From Pectinophora gossypiella (Eukaryota; Arthropoda; Insecta; Lepidoptera; Gelechiidae): a stretch of 64,000 nt of DNA. Positions 52,962-62,255 of the stretch are shown in pieces. Both the position numbers and the translations under genes were made by a program. A model generated the notes under the pieces. It was not told the origin of the DNA, made no database searches, and saw only the letters and a program-made list of their open reading frames with translations. Within the stretch, counting starts at the first letter, position 1. Each line of letters starts with the position of its first letter. The stretch lies in NCBI RefSeq assembly GCF_024362695.1, contig NC_065429.1, positions 3,256,501-3,320,500 on the forward strand, written 5' to 3'.

Positions 52962-53360
52962 CCTTGTTTATCAAAACTTAGAAGTCTACGCGTTCACAAG
53001 CTACAAGTTCCTCACAAGTAAGTACTTGTAAATTACGTTTATCAAAAAAAGTACAGACATTGTAAAATATACCTGTAAAAGTAAATATTGGCACTTGTAA
53101 CATGTAAATTACATGTGTAGTTTTGATAAACACATTCTTGTAATAATGAAAATTTTTACAAGAAAATTACTTGTAGTACAGGGCTTGTAAGTTTTGATAA
53201 ACAGGGCATAGGTATTAATTATTCTAGCGGCGCAATATGTTGGTCGTTTTGACGTTTGTCCGCTTATTAAGTTTTGTATTAACATTACGAAACAAAAGAG
53301 AAATAATATAAAAAATATCCACTTGATATCAACTCAGAATAATGGTCTGAATCATACTTT
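52962..53360. mobile_element. Second copy of the 51306-51722 block
   Basis: MITE ends at about 52966 and 53206, then TTATTCTAGCGGCGCAATAT and AAGTTTTGTATTAACATTAC flank, and CACTTGATATCAACTCAG of the TA MITE. It lies downstream of the Ly6-like gene. Confidence 0.75.
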
Positions 53361-53628
53361 TTTGTTCATTTGATAAACACACAGGTATACTTTTGTTACG
53401 TTTTGTTTTTCTTTGTTTTTGACTAGGACTTTTTGATGTTATTTTTTTTTCATTTTTATATTTTTTTTTATATGTAAGGTATTAAAGAATCTTGCAGCAT
53501 AATTTGTTTCATTGTACTCATTTCTATTTGTTTGTGAGTAACACAAACAATCAAAATGTTCTGTGTGAAGTGAAGTGTAAGTGGGTGGTGCGTTATGTAA
53601 AACTAGAAAAAAAAATAGAGGATAAAAG

Positions 53629-53766
53629 TGTGGTATTAATAAACCAATCTCAGCTGACACTACCCCTCGACACCATGCTCAAGTCTCTGCTTTTATATAA
53701 GAACTGTCACATTGACATGATCTTGAGAGCAGTCTCAAAGCTGAGATTAGTTTATTAATACCACCC
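53629..53766. mobile_element. Complete palindromic MITE (TWA type)
   Basis: GTGGTATTAATAAACCAATC and its inverse enclose CTCAAGTCTCTG...CATGATCTTGAG arms; one 138-bp foldback. Intact counterpart of 17199-17676. Confidence 0.75.
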
Positions 53767-53999
53767 TACTGCCGTCGAGAGAATGCGCATTTGACGTTTA
53801 ACCGATTGACAGAACTAGGGATGGGCATTAAGTAACACTTACTTACTGTAATCGACAAAAATATCGTTAAGCTATCGTTCGTTAGCTCGCACAGACTGTG
53901 CGAGAGAGACGCAATTATAATTCACGCGGTAGCGACAGAGATAGGTAGTCGGCGTGATGCAGGTTGTAGCGATCTGCGTATCGCCAGACTTTATTCAAA

Positions 54000-54420
54000 T
54001 TCAAATTCAAAAATATCTTTATTCGGTAGGTAATATAGTTACACTTTGAATCGTCAATTTTTACATAACGAACGTCTCATCCACCTAAAACTACTGCAGC
54101 TTCTCACAACCTGTATAGCCGGGGGAAAAGAAGCTGCAAGAAAAACCTCGGCACAGAGCCCTAGACGTTCTTAAAAAAAAAAAAGTAAACAAAATATTGT
54201 TATACAATTGAGTAATTTAGCTGCCTAATATCAATTCTCAGACAGTTAATCCCATGCATTCATATCTCCTAAATATTCACTAACTATATAATAACCTTTT
54301 TTGGAAAGTTTTTGTTAAACTATTGTCTTAAAACAGTTGAAAGGCAAATTATGAATGTCAATGGGAATCTTATTGTAAAAACGTATACATTGCCCCTTAA
54401 AAGATTTAGTAAAGTAGAAG
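54000..54420 (-). mobile_element. LINE-D 3' end
   Basis: TTCAAATTCAAAAATATC tail, TTTATTC signal, GAAAAACCTCGGCACAGAGC; inverse of 2222-2630. Confidence 0.8.
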
Positions 54421-54596
54421 ATGTGTTTACGACAGTGACAGATGCTTCGATGGATACTGTATAGCTGCTACATTTCGCATGGTGAACCATGGCGTTAAAG
54501 TTGATGTATTTTCCAATGATGTGCGCGGAGTCCTTGTATTTGATTCTTCTTTCTTTTGATTATTTTCTTTTGCCCATGATGAGCCTCAATGCAGTA

Positions 54597-55300
54597 CTTG
54601 TCCCTACGCTGAAGTACGGTAGTGAATGTTGGGTATGATAGAAGAAGCATGAAAGTAAGAAGTTGAGTGATAGAGTGAGAAACAGTGTGATAAGACAGAG
54701 ATGTGGTGTAAAAGACGATATAGTGACTAAGATTAAGGGAATGTTAGGTTGATTTGGACACGTAGAGCGGATGAAGGATAATCAATCAAAATCAAAAATC
54801 AAAATCAAAATAGTTTATTTGCTTTAAATAGTACATCAATATATAACCTCGTTATTGGGACTTCCTAGTAAGTCTCATTTAAAGACCTGTGTCAGGAAGC
54901 CCCGATCTTCCTAATCGGTATTACATCTTTGACAGTACTATTTATTTCTTTTAACAAAAATAATCAACGTTTAAATAAATATAAATGCTTATTAGATAAG
55001 ATGTGTGTGTGTGTGTATGTGTGTTTGTGTGTGTGATAATAGAATTGCAAAAGCGGTATATAAAGCGAAAGTTGATGGTACGGCTGGCAGAGGAAGACCG
55101 AGAAGGACTTACATTGACCAAATTGGAGATGTCCTTAGAAAAGGTTTAATACGATCTACTCTGAACCGGCGTGGGTGTATGAAGCGATTGATGAATGTGG
55201 AGGAAGCAAGAGAAGTGTGTCAGGATCGAAGCAAATGGAATTCTATAGTCTCTGCTTACCCCGGTGGGAAATAGGCGTGAGTTTATGTATGTATGTATGT
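54597..55300 (+). pseudogene. LINE reverse-transcriptase end split by a 252-bp insertion
   Basis: 54605-54782 encodes decayed LKYGSECW and FGHVERMKDN motifs. 55035-55272 continues with NRIAKAVYKAKVDGTAGRGR, TYIDQIGDVLRKGL and EEAREVCQDRSKWNSIVSAY, then stop and a (TATG)n tail. The insert 54783-55034 is flanked by GATAAT (54777-54782 and 55035-55040). It starts with CAAAATC repeats and ends in (TG)n. A TGA and frame damage upstream mark the LINE as dead. Confidence 0.8.
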
Positions 55301-55509
55301 ATGTATAAGCCTCAAAGCCTTTGGAGTAACAGATGACATAAAAATCTGTATTATAAAGATGCGTTACTGAAGAAGTTGTGTGGGGCGAAGCTGAATTGAT
55401 CAGTCATGGTGAGCGAAAGACAACGCTCTATCAATCACTGTGATTGATCGATTCTTGTATGTCATTGCTCCGCTCCGCTTCAGTAGCAGCGTGATAAAAC
55501 TTCCATGAT

Positions 55510-55800
55510 TGCCTCTCATTTTTTTTTGACGTGACTTATTGTAGATTTGCCGCAGGTGGCATTAACTACTTGGCCGGATAAATGGGGAGCGCTGAAGGCT
55601 CTCATCCGGTACAACGTTTAAGACAACAGCCTGAGGGTACCCAGTCGGGCGCGAACCTCGGCTCAGGGCGTCGTCTGAGAGGATTTTTCCTTTCCTTATT
55701 TGAAAGAATTAATCAACTCTAGTGGGTCGATAGCGATAAGCGCCGAATGAGGGAAAATTGTCGACCACGCCGGCGGGGTCGTTATCGGGGTCCTAGATTG
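55510..55800 (-). mobile_element. LINE-J 3' fragment
   Basis: Reversed poly-A to GGGGTCGTTATCGGGGTCC, with an 11-bp TTTTTCCTTTCC insertion. Less than 60 bp separates it from the next LINE-J. Confidence 0.85.
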
Positions 55801-55849
55801 CCTCTCCGTAAATCACTCCTGGTGTCAATTTTGTAAACTAGATATTTTA

Positions 55850-56345
55850 TTATTTTGACCTGACTTATTGTAGATTTGCCGCAGATGGCATTAACTACTT
55901 GGCCGGACAAATGGGGAGCGCTGAAGGCTCTCACCCGGTACAACGTTTAAGACGACAGGCCTGAGGGTGCCCAGTTGGGCTCGAACCTCGGCTCAGGGCG
56001 TCGTCTGAGAGGAAAAATATTTGAAAGAATTAATCGACCCTAGTGGGTCGATAGCGATAAGCGCTGAATGAGGGAAATCGTCGACCACGCCGGCGGGGTC
56101 GGTATCGGGGACCTGAAGTGTTTGGTGTCGCGAGCTGATTGGCTGCCTCTATGGCTAGAGTAATCGGGTCGTCGGGATCGTATATTACGTCCTTCGGACG
56201 CCGATACTTTTCAGTACCGTCCCTAAGCGGAATGTACTCGGAAGCCGCAACTACCAGGGGATTTGGGTGGTGCGGAGCAGAATCGAAAAAACGTTTGGAA
56301 GCTAATTTGAGCCATTGGGCAATGGTTGGCAGACCTAGGTTTAGA
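55850..56345 (-). mobile_element. Longest LINE-J copy, with the ORF2 C-terminus
   Basis: The minus strand encodes, without a break, about 105 C-terminal residues: LGLPTIAQWLKLASKRFFDS, HPNPLVVAASEYIP, KDVIYDPDDPITLAIEAANQ and SAYRYRPTRVD, then stop. The LP-I---LK--SKRFF--A--H-NPL pattern is the C-terminus of Jockey-clade ORF2. This copy identifies the whole family as LINE 3' ends rather than SINEs. It is 5'-truncated at about 56345. Confidence 0.85.
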
Positions 56346-56384
56346 CCAAATGTTGTTTTTATATTACAGTTATGTTCTCCTATA

Positions 56385-56515
56385 ATTAAAGGTTGCCTGG
56401 AAGAGATTGCTACTTAGCAATAAGGCCGCCTATTGTACTAATTCTATTTCTCTTTTGTATTTTGTTTTTTCCTGAATAAAGTATAAAGTATTTGTTATGT
56501 TATGTTATGATTTTA
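56385..56515 (+). mobile_element. LINE-K 3' end
   Basis: TAAAGGTTGCCTGGAAGAGA, hairpin GCTACTTAGCAATAAGG, AATAAAG signal, (TATGT)n tail. The MULE-type element starts 19 bp on. Confidence 0.8.
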
Positions 56516-56533
56516 GCAGTAAGTAGTTCAGGG

Positions 56534-56650
56534 GATTTGTTCCTGATTCGTCATATTCCAAATTGGTCATCTTCCAAACACGACACTTTCCAAACTGGTC
56601 ATATTCCAAACTAGTCATATATTAGATTCGTCATCTTCCAAACTTGTCAT
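56534..56650 (+). repeat. Left terminal inverted repeat of the MULE-type element
   Basis: It starts GATTTGTTCCTGATTCGTCA and contains an internal direct repeat, GTCAT(A/C)TTCCAAA, about every 16-20 bp. These may be transposase binding units. Confidence 0.85.
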
Positions 56651-56832
56651 TGTACAGTCAAACTGAATTTTAATAAAAACCAAAGTAACAATAATGTAAG
56701 TAATTAAATTTATTTCTTTTTAAAACATTTTTTAAGATTTAAAATATACCTATTTATGTTAAAAGCAAACACACTTTCTTTGCAATAAAATAACAAAGTA
56801 TTCTCCTTAGAGAAAATAAATCATTAATAAAA

Positions 56833-58204
56833 TTATACTTCACATAGCCTACTCAGACACTCCACAACAGTTATTTTTTTATCTACAAAATCCTGTACTA
56901 TCTCCTTTTCTTTTGTAAATTTATTTAATTCTTTAGTTCGTCGACGGTGCGTTTGGTTGGAATGTAAAAAAAAAATTTTTATTCTTATATCCTGGTGTAG
57001 TGCTTCTTCCCTCATCTTTTTTACAAAAAAATACAATGAACCTTTTTTCTTTAATCTATGGTTAATTCTGTTGTTCCAACCTTCTACGGCATTATTTGTG
57101 CGGAAATTATCTTCATCAACACAAAATAAATTGCTAGTGATCTTTTGCATCCAAAAATTTACAAAATAATTATGAAATAACCTTATCTCGTTTGAATCTG
57201 AGGCAGAGTGAGATATTTCTAAGTATGCCTCCGGTACGTATTGTTTAGGTAACAAAGCTAGTTTTGCACATAATTTTGTGTAAAATCTGCCTTCTTCAGT
57301 AGCGAATGCTCCACAATCCTTAGATCTTTTCCATAAGGCTTTTTGGTAATGGAAATAACATCCTGTTACTGTTGCGTTCGGAAATACTGATAAAAAACCG
57401 TTTATACCAGCTAACTCAAAGTCACACTTATAAACTTGGTGATATTTAAACCAAACCTTTCTTTTAGAAGGAAAAATAAACGCCGATAAATCTTTTCACT
57501 TTTGCTTGGTAAAAGCGCATAAACGAGTGGTACAAAATATGAATTTATAACACTTGACTCCAAATTTGCATGAAGACTAGAGTTGGTTAAAAGGGGGTGG
57601 CGCAACCTTAAATGTACCATCAGCGTAATAATGTTCAGTCTTTGATAGAAAGTCCAAAGCAGTGGGCGATGAAAATATTAAAATTTTATCGTCAAGTCCG
57701 TCACTACAAATTAAAAAATCTTTGGATAGCTGTTCTGGGATCAAAACATCGCTTACTTTATCATATGTGCATTTTCGCACATTAAGAAATCTGTTTCTGA
57801 CATTGTATAAAGTACTTTTTTTATTTTTCCATATCAAAGACATACAAAGAAGATTCTCCATTAAGTTCTATAAAATCTTGTTCAATTTTCTCGAATATTT
57901 TTGGTATACGAGTAGGTTCGTAATTATTGGTGACTGCCAATTTCATATTATCAAAGCATTTGTCAGCCCCTAACTTCATAAACTCCGGATTACATACATG
58001 GTTAGGCTGCCTCATGACGACATTATTATCATTTACAGTAATGGAAGTTGCACACTCACCCCTTTTTGTACATCTCCATGTAACAGTACCATTTTTATTT
58101 TTTTTGTGTAGACTGTATTTGTATCCAGAATACAAAAGTAACTTTTTCCCTCTTTCACTTGCGATAAACTGCATTTCTTCGTGCGTACTATTATTAGAAG
58201 TCAT
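56833..58204 (-). pseudogene. FLYWCH-MULE transposase, three frameshifts
   Basis: The N-terminal part (58204-57821) has a FLYWCH-type zinc finger: LLYSGYKYSLHK, WRCTKRGEC, then a terminal HVC in place of the usual HxH. The MULE catalytic domain follows in three frames: first Asp in YADGTFKV (57621-57619), second Asp in CDFELAG (57423-57421), a C-x2-H box (GCYFHYQKALW), and the final Glu in NNAVEGWNN (57084-57082). Frames change near 57835 (an A-rich run), near 57590 (after APPPFNQL) and near 57420. All three catalytic residues survive, but no intact protein can be made. It is probably an old member of an insect family, perhaps mobilisable by a relative. Confidence 0.85.
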
Positions 58205-58365
58205 CTTTTTATTTCATTAAAATTATATTCACTCAATATAAATAATAAAGTGACAATGACATTAACTTCATGATAGACAAGTAACACTCATATAAATAGG
58301 TTCTTATAATAAAATTTACCACAAAGGATTTATTGAATTAATTTGTGCAGGCAAATGTACATTGT

Positions 58366-58482
58366 ATGACAAATTAGGAAGATGACGAATCTAATATATG
58401 ACTAGTTTGGAATATGACCAGTTTGGAAAGTGTCGTGTTTGGAAGATGACCAATTTGGAATATGACGAATCAGGAACAAATC
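58366..58482 (-). repeat. Right terminal inverted repeat of the MULE-type element
   Basis: Inverse of 56534-56650 with a few differences at the inner edge (TTCCTAATTTGTCAT against TTCCAAACTTGTCAT). Confidence 0.85.
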
Positions 58483-58490
58483 GTTCAGGG

Positions 58491-58862
58491 ACGGTAATGA
58501 AAAGTATCGGCGTCCGAAAGACGTAATATACTCGTACAATCCCGACAACCCGATTACTCTAGCCATAGAGGCGGTCATTCAGCTCGCGACACCAAACACT
58601 TCAGAACTCCGATACGGACCCCACTGGCGTGGTCGACGATTTACCTCGCTCAGTTCTTATCGCTATCAACCTACTAGTGTCGATTAATTCTTTCAAATAT
58701 TTTTCCTCTCAGACGACGCCTTGAGCCGAGGTTCGTGCCAAACCGGGCATTCTCAGGCCTGTTGTCTTCAATTTTGTACCGAGTGAGAGCCTCAACGCTC
58801 CCCTTTTGTCCGGCAAAGTAGTTAATGCCATCTGCGGCAAATCTACAATAAGTCACGGCAAG
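58491..58862 (+). mobile_element. LINE-J (sense on plus), host of the MULE-type insertion
   Basis: It starts within the ORF2 end (ACGGTAATGAAAAGTATCGG) and runs to CAATAAGTCACGGCAAG. It is more diverged than the minus-strand copies. Confidence 0.8.
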
Positions 58863-59167
58863 AAAGAACACATCTTCCAACAATTGTCATTTTTGATCAA
58901 AATATAGAGAAGCAATATGGGTAGCAACTGGATTCTAAATAAATATTTCTATTTAATAATTTAAGTTGCGTTATTGTACAGTTCTTTCCGTTTTATTGTA
59001 ATGTAAAATATTGAAAAATATCGACCCTAATCGTTCGGCGACAATAGATGGCGTTAGTGTAGACACACCATTCGGTGATCGAAATTATTATTTTTATCAT
59101 ATCCAAACTAAGCTAAATGAGCTCTACACCTTTTGCCAGTACTTGAAGGTCTCTCAGAACCTAACAT

Positions 59168-59450
59168 AACATAAATAGCCTATATACGTCCCACTGCTGG
59201 GCACAGACCTCCTCTCAATCAACCGGAGGGGGTATGGAGCATACTCCACCACGCTGCTCCAATGCGGGTTGGTGGAGGTGTTTTTACGGCTAGTAGCCGG
59301 GACCAACGGCTTAACGTGCCCTCCGAAGTACGGAATCAACTTACTTTTTCGGACAATCAGGTGATTCAAGCCTGAAAAGACCTTACCAAACAAAGGACAG
59401 TCTCACAAAGTGATTTCGACAATGTCCCCATCGGGAATCAGAACCTACAA
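59168..59450 (-). mobile_element. SINE-2, head-truncated
   Basis: TACGTCCCACTGCTGGGCAC tail, GGAGGGGGTATGGAGCATAC, central domain, to ATGTCCCCATCGGGAATC. Confidence 0.85.
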
Positions 59451-59830
59451 ACAATAAAAAATATTATAAATCCTTTCTATTTTCTTCAGGTTTACTCTGG
59501 ATCTGAAGTTATAAATAAATAAAACAAATGGTTACTTTGGTACTATAGTTGTACCAATTTGGTATTTAATACCACATAAAAAAGTAAATCAATAACAAAA
59601 TTGTAAAAAGTAAAACGCTACATTAAATAAGCAACAATTTGATGAAATATATCAAAATACATTATTATAGGAACATAGCTTTATGTAAAGTACTGCTTAG
59701 GGTTGCCAATTTAAATTCAAATTATTTATTTGCTCGTAAAAAATGGTACTAGAGATATTAACAATTAAGTATTTTAACTCCATTCTATCTACGAACGACT
59801 AAGAGTCTGTGAGCATTTCATTCTTATGTT
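59451..59830. other. No recognised feature
   Basis: Unique AT-rich sequence. Confidence 0.45.
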
Positions 59831-59832
59831 GT

Positions 59833-60050
59833 GGATATACCACCAATCCGCACTAAAGGTTTCGCCTCCACTTTTTTGATGCAAACAGCGAACGATTGGA
59901 ACTGTCTGCCGTCATCTGTTTTTCCAACTCGTAATCTGGGAGTCTTCAAGGCTAGCGTGAATAGGCATTCGCCGGGTAAGCGTGGTCCACCCTAGACCAC
60001 ATCATCACTTTCCATCAGGTGGTCAACGCGAGCCTATATTATTTAAAAAA
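59833..60050 (+). pseudogene. LINE reverse-transcriptase C-terminus
   Basis: FASTFLMQTANDWNCLPSSV, then FKASVNRHSPGKRGPP and stop; a TATTATTTAAAAAAA tail. About 150 bp from the inverted Ly6-like exon. Confidence 0.7.
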
Positions 60051-60204
60051 AGTGTTTTGTTAGTATTTTGAATTTGTGGAAGACTCTTGCATTGGCAACC
60101 CTGCTGGTGATGTCATAAGTGTCATAATAACAATTTATGCGTTTCTACAACAGTATGTGCATCAGGCATGTTGTAATAAGAATATTATCGTAACATTCGA
60201 AATT

Positions 60205-60396
60205 TTAAAACTTTAATATAGCTTTCATAATTATAGGAAACAAAATAATGTGTGTCGTCCATTGGTGGTACGAGGGCGCGAGGTTACACCAGTTGCCTGA
60301 ACAAACGCAGGCATGGAACCGTGCGTACAGGGATATACCGCGCGATATTGGCACAAGAGATGCCACCGGACTTATAATACAGCCATCATCTATGTG
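60205..60396 (-). CDS. Terminal exon of a second Ly6-like gene
   Basis: On the minus strand an acceptor (TTATTTTCTTCCAG, AG at 60398-60397) is followed by 64 codons ending in TAA, exactly the length and phase of exon 8 of the gene at 44537-52622. About 50 of 63 residues are identical by my count. The Ly6 end is kept (GCIISPVASLVPISRG, CVCSGNWCN) with all four cysteines. Nearly all differences are conservative, and there is no stop or frameshift. The orientation is opposite to the first gene, so the two would be transcribed toward each other. Its upstream exons are not found between 60400 and 64000; they may lie beyond the window, or this may be a partial duplicate. Confidence 0.6.
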   Translation of the reverse strand, partial: HIDDGCIISPVASLVPISRGISLYARFHACVCSGNWCNLAPSYHQWTTHIILFPIIMKAILKF

Positions 60397-60419
60397 CTGG
60401 AAGAAAATAATCCAAGGTT

Positions 60420-60740
60420 AGCCTAGGAAAATAAGGAAAGAAAAACACTTACTCAAAATGTATGGATGCAAAGCCCAAAATCGATTTTCACGGATCACGA
60501 TACCACGTATGCCAATCTCCCACTCTTCTTCTGAGCCCAAGAGTTATAAGGCCGCGGTTGCTGTGCAGGATTTTCTAAATTGAATTCAAATCAATAGTCC
60601 CAACCCAGTTCGCTCGCAGCTTAACTGAGAGTTCTGTCTTGACCTCCAGCCCAGAAACCTCACCAAACCGTACTTCGGAATTAAAACGTTACTCTTTATT
60701 TCTTCTTTAAGTCAATATGTACCTATACGAATCGCTAGGC
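60420..60740. other. No recognised exon
   Basis: A minus-strand donor-like GAGTAAGTG at about 60450 is present, but no peptide like the upstream Ly6 exons precedes it. Confidence 0.35.
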
Positions 60741-60744
60741 TTAG

Positions 60745-60985
60745 AAATGGACAGGATACTTGGCAAGACGGGAAGACAACAGATGGACTAACTATTACGG
60801 AATGGTGATCAAGGGATGGTATGCGATATCGAGGCAGACCACTAGCCCGATGGTGGAATGACATTGTGAGGTACGCCGGAAAGCAATAGATGAGACTTGC
60901 ACAGGACCGGAAAGGATTGCGTGAAAGAGAGAAGGCCGTAGATAGTGAGGTAGTGGCTATTTACGACAATTTTCTGGCATTACCG
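60745..60985 (+). pseudogene. RTE-like LINE C-terminal fragment
   Basis: Frames with stops encode GRQQMD, then RLAQDRKGLREREKAVDSEV: the A-QDR--W-E--KA end of RTE-type reverse transcriptases. Confidence 0.65.
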
Positions 60986-61006
60986 AAAATGATTTTTACT
61001 CAGCTG

Positions 61007-61166
61007 TCATTTTTTTTTGACGTGACTTATTGTAGATTTGCCGCAGATGGCATTAACTACTTGGCCGGACAAATGGGGAGCGCTGAAGGCTCTCACCCGG
61101 TACAACGTTTAAGACAACAGGCCTGAGGGTGCCCAGTTGGGCGCGAACCTCGGCTCAGGGCGTCGC
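61007..61166 (-). mobile_element. LINE-J 3' fragment
   Basis: Reversed poly-A to CCTCGGCTCAGGGCGTCG. Confidence 0.85.
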
Positions 61167-61339
61167 ACAGTGTCGCGAGCCCATACAAAAGTTTACGAAA
61201 AATATTTAGATAATAATTTTGCAACATGTTGTGGATATTTAGTGTTTTAATAATAAAATAATATTAAAAAAGGTTTTTACGATGGAAGTTAGATAAAAAA
61301 ATGCAATTTTTAGCCACTATTTTTTTTTTAATAATAAGG

Positions 61340-61975
61340 TTCTAAATAATCGATAATATCTTCATCAATTTGTTTTTGCTGTATGTTACGCATTTTGTAA
61401 CGAATAGATGACATTAAAGGGTCTGATATTATAAGCATAATGACCATTAAATATTTGTTACATTTCTCTCTAGAAGATTTACGCGTGTGATGCTTGCGTG
61501 AAAATTATCGAGTCTTTGTGTCTGCCTTCTAAGGCATCTTCAGAAAGTTGACCAATAGGCAACGGCAAAGATTAAATTACTTCAGCTCCATGAATGAGAA
61601 TCTTATGTATGGACATCGGCATGTAATACCAAGAATACAAACTCATGTATAGGGTTTAGTGTTAGCAAGTAACTGTTTGAATTTTTCTAAATTGGTTTTC
61701 TTGCCACTTGACAATATTCTGTTAATCATAGAAAACTTGACGATTAGATTTTTATCAACTCCTGTGATTTCAGAGTTTAGTTCTGGATGTCTAAAGAATG
61801 TCCGAGCAGTATTACCGTCATTTGTCGACCCATATTCGGGCTTGTCAACGAGAAGACCCATTTTTTCTTTAAACTCATTTTGTATCCTTTTTTTATTATT
61901 TTAAATGTTAATTCGGCAAATGTTAATTCACTGGGATCTCTGCCTTCTACTAAGTCTGCAACTCTCCGCTTCTAA
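61340..61975 (-). pseudogene. Broken ORF of a repeat-associated protein of unknown function
   Basis: Minus-strand pieces read VEGRDPSELTFAEL, then MGLLVDKPEYGSTNDGNTAR, HPELNSEITGVDKNLIVKFS and SSGKKTNLEKFKQLLANT. In other frames follow SWYYMPMSVHKILIHGAEV-like and PLPIGQLSEDALEGRHKD-like words, and finally MSSIRYKMRNIQQKQIDEDI to stop. I recognise the order (VEGRDP-EL, GNTAR-FF, SSGK--N-EKF, PIGQLSE-A-E-R-KD) from an uncharacterised protein that is repeated in many insect and cnidarian genomes and is probably transposon-linked. Several frameshifts and stops: dead. Function unknown. Confidence 0.55.
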
Positions 61976-62035
61976 AAAGCTAGATTTAGTTCGTTGAAGT
62001 CCTTGCATGGCCTTCCTCGTTCTGAACTATGAACC

Positions 62036-62177
62036 TGTGATGACATGTGTCTATGGATTGTGTAATGTAGGTACACACACATCTTCTTGTATGCGGCAGT
62101 TCTGCAATAAACGAGCTAACGAACGGTTGTGTTTCTCTTGCGCATACCTACCTATGTACTTATCGTGGAACATCACA
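62036..62177 (+). repeat. 5' LTR of a Mag-like Ty3/Gypsy element
   Basis: 142 bp bounded by TGTGATG and CATCACA, perfect 7-bp inverted ends. It contains AATAAA at 62106-62111. The sequence right after it (GTGGCGAACGAGGATTTC) is in the primer-binding-site position and resembles the TGGCGA-type site of Mag-like elements. Short LTRs are usual for Mag. Confidence 0.7.
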
Positions 62178-62255
62178 GTGGCGAACGAGGATTTCATTGT
62201 GCGTGCTTAAGTGTTAATAGTACTTGCGAAAGGTAACGGATACTTATTGTAAGCG

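Larger units (their letters stand above)
56534..58482 (-). mobile_element. MULE/Phantom-like DNA transposon, 1949 bp
   Basis: Inverted repeats of 117 bp (56534-56650 and 58366-58482) are near-identical. The target duplication GTTCAGGG sits at 56526-56533 and 58483-58490, the 8-bp size known for Mutator-like elements. The interior codes for a broken FLYWCH/MULE transposase on the minus strand. It inserted at the 5' end of a LINE-J copy (58491-58862), so it is younger than that LINE. Confidence 0.88.
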
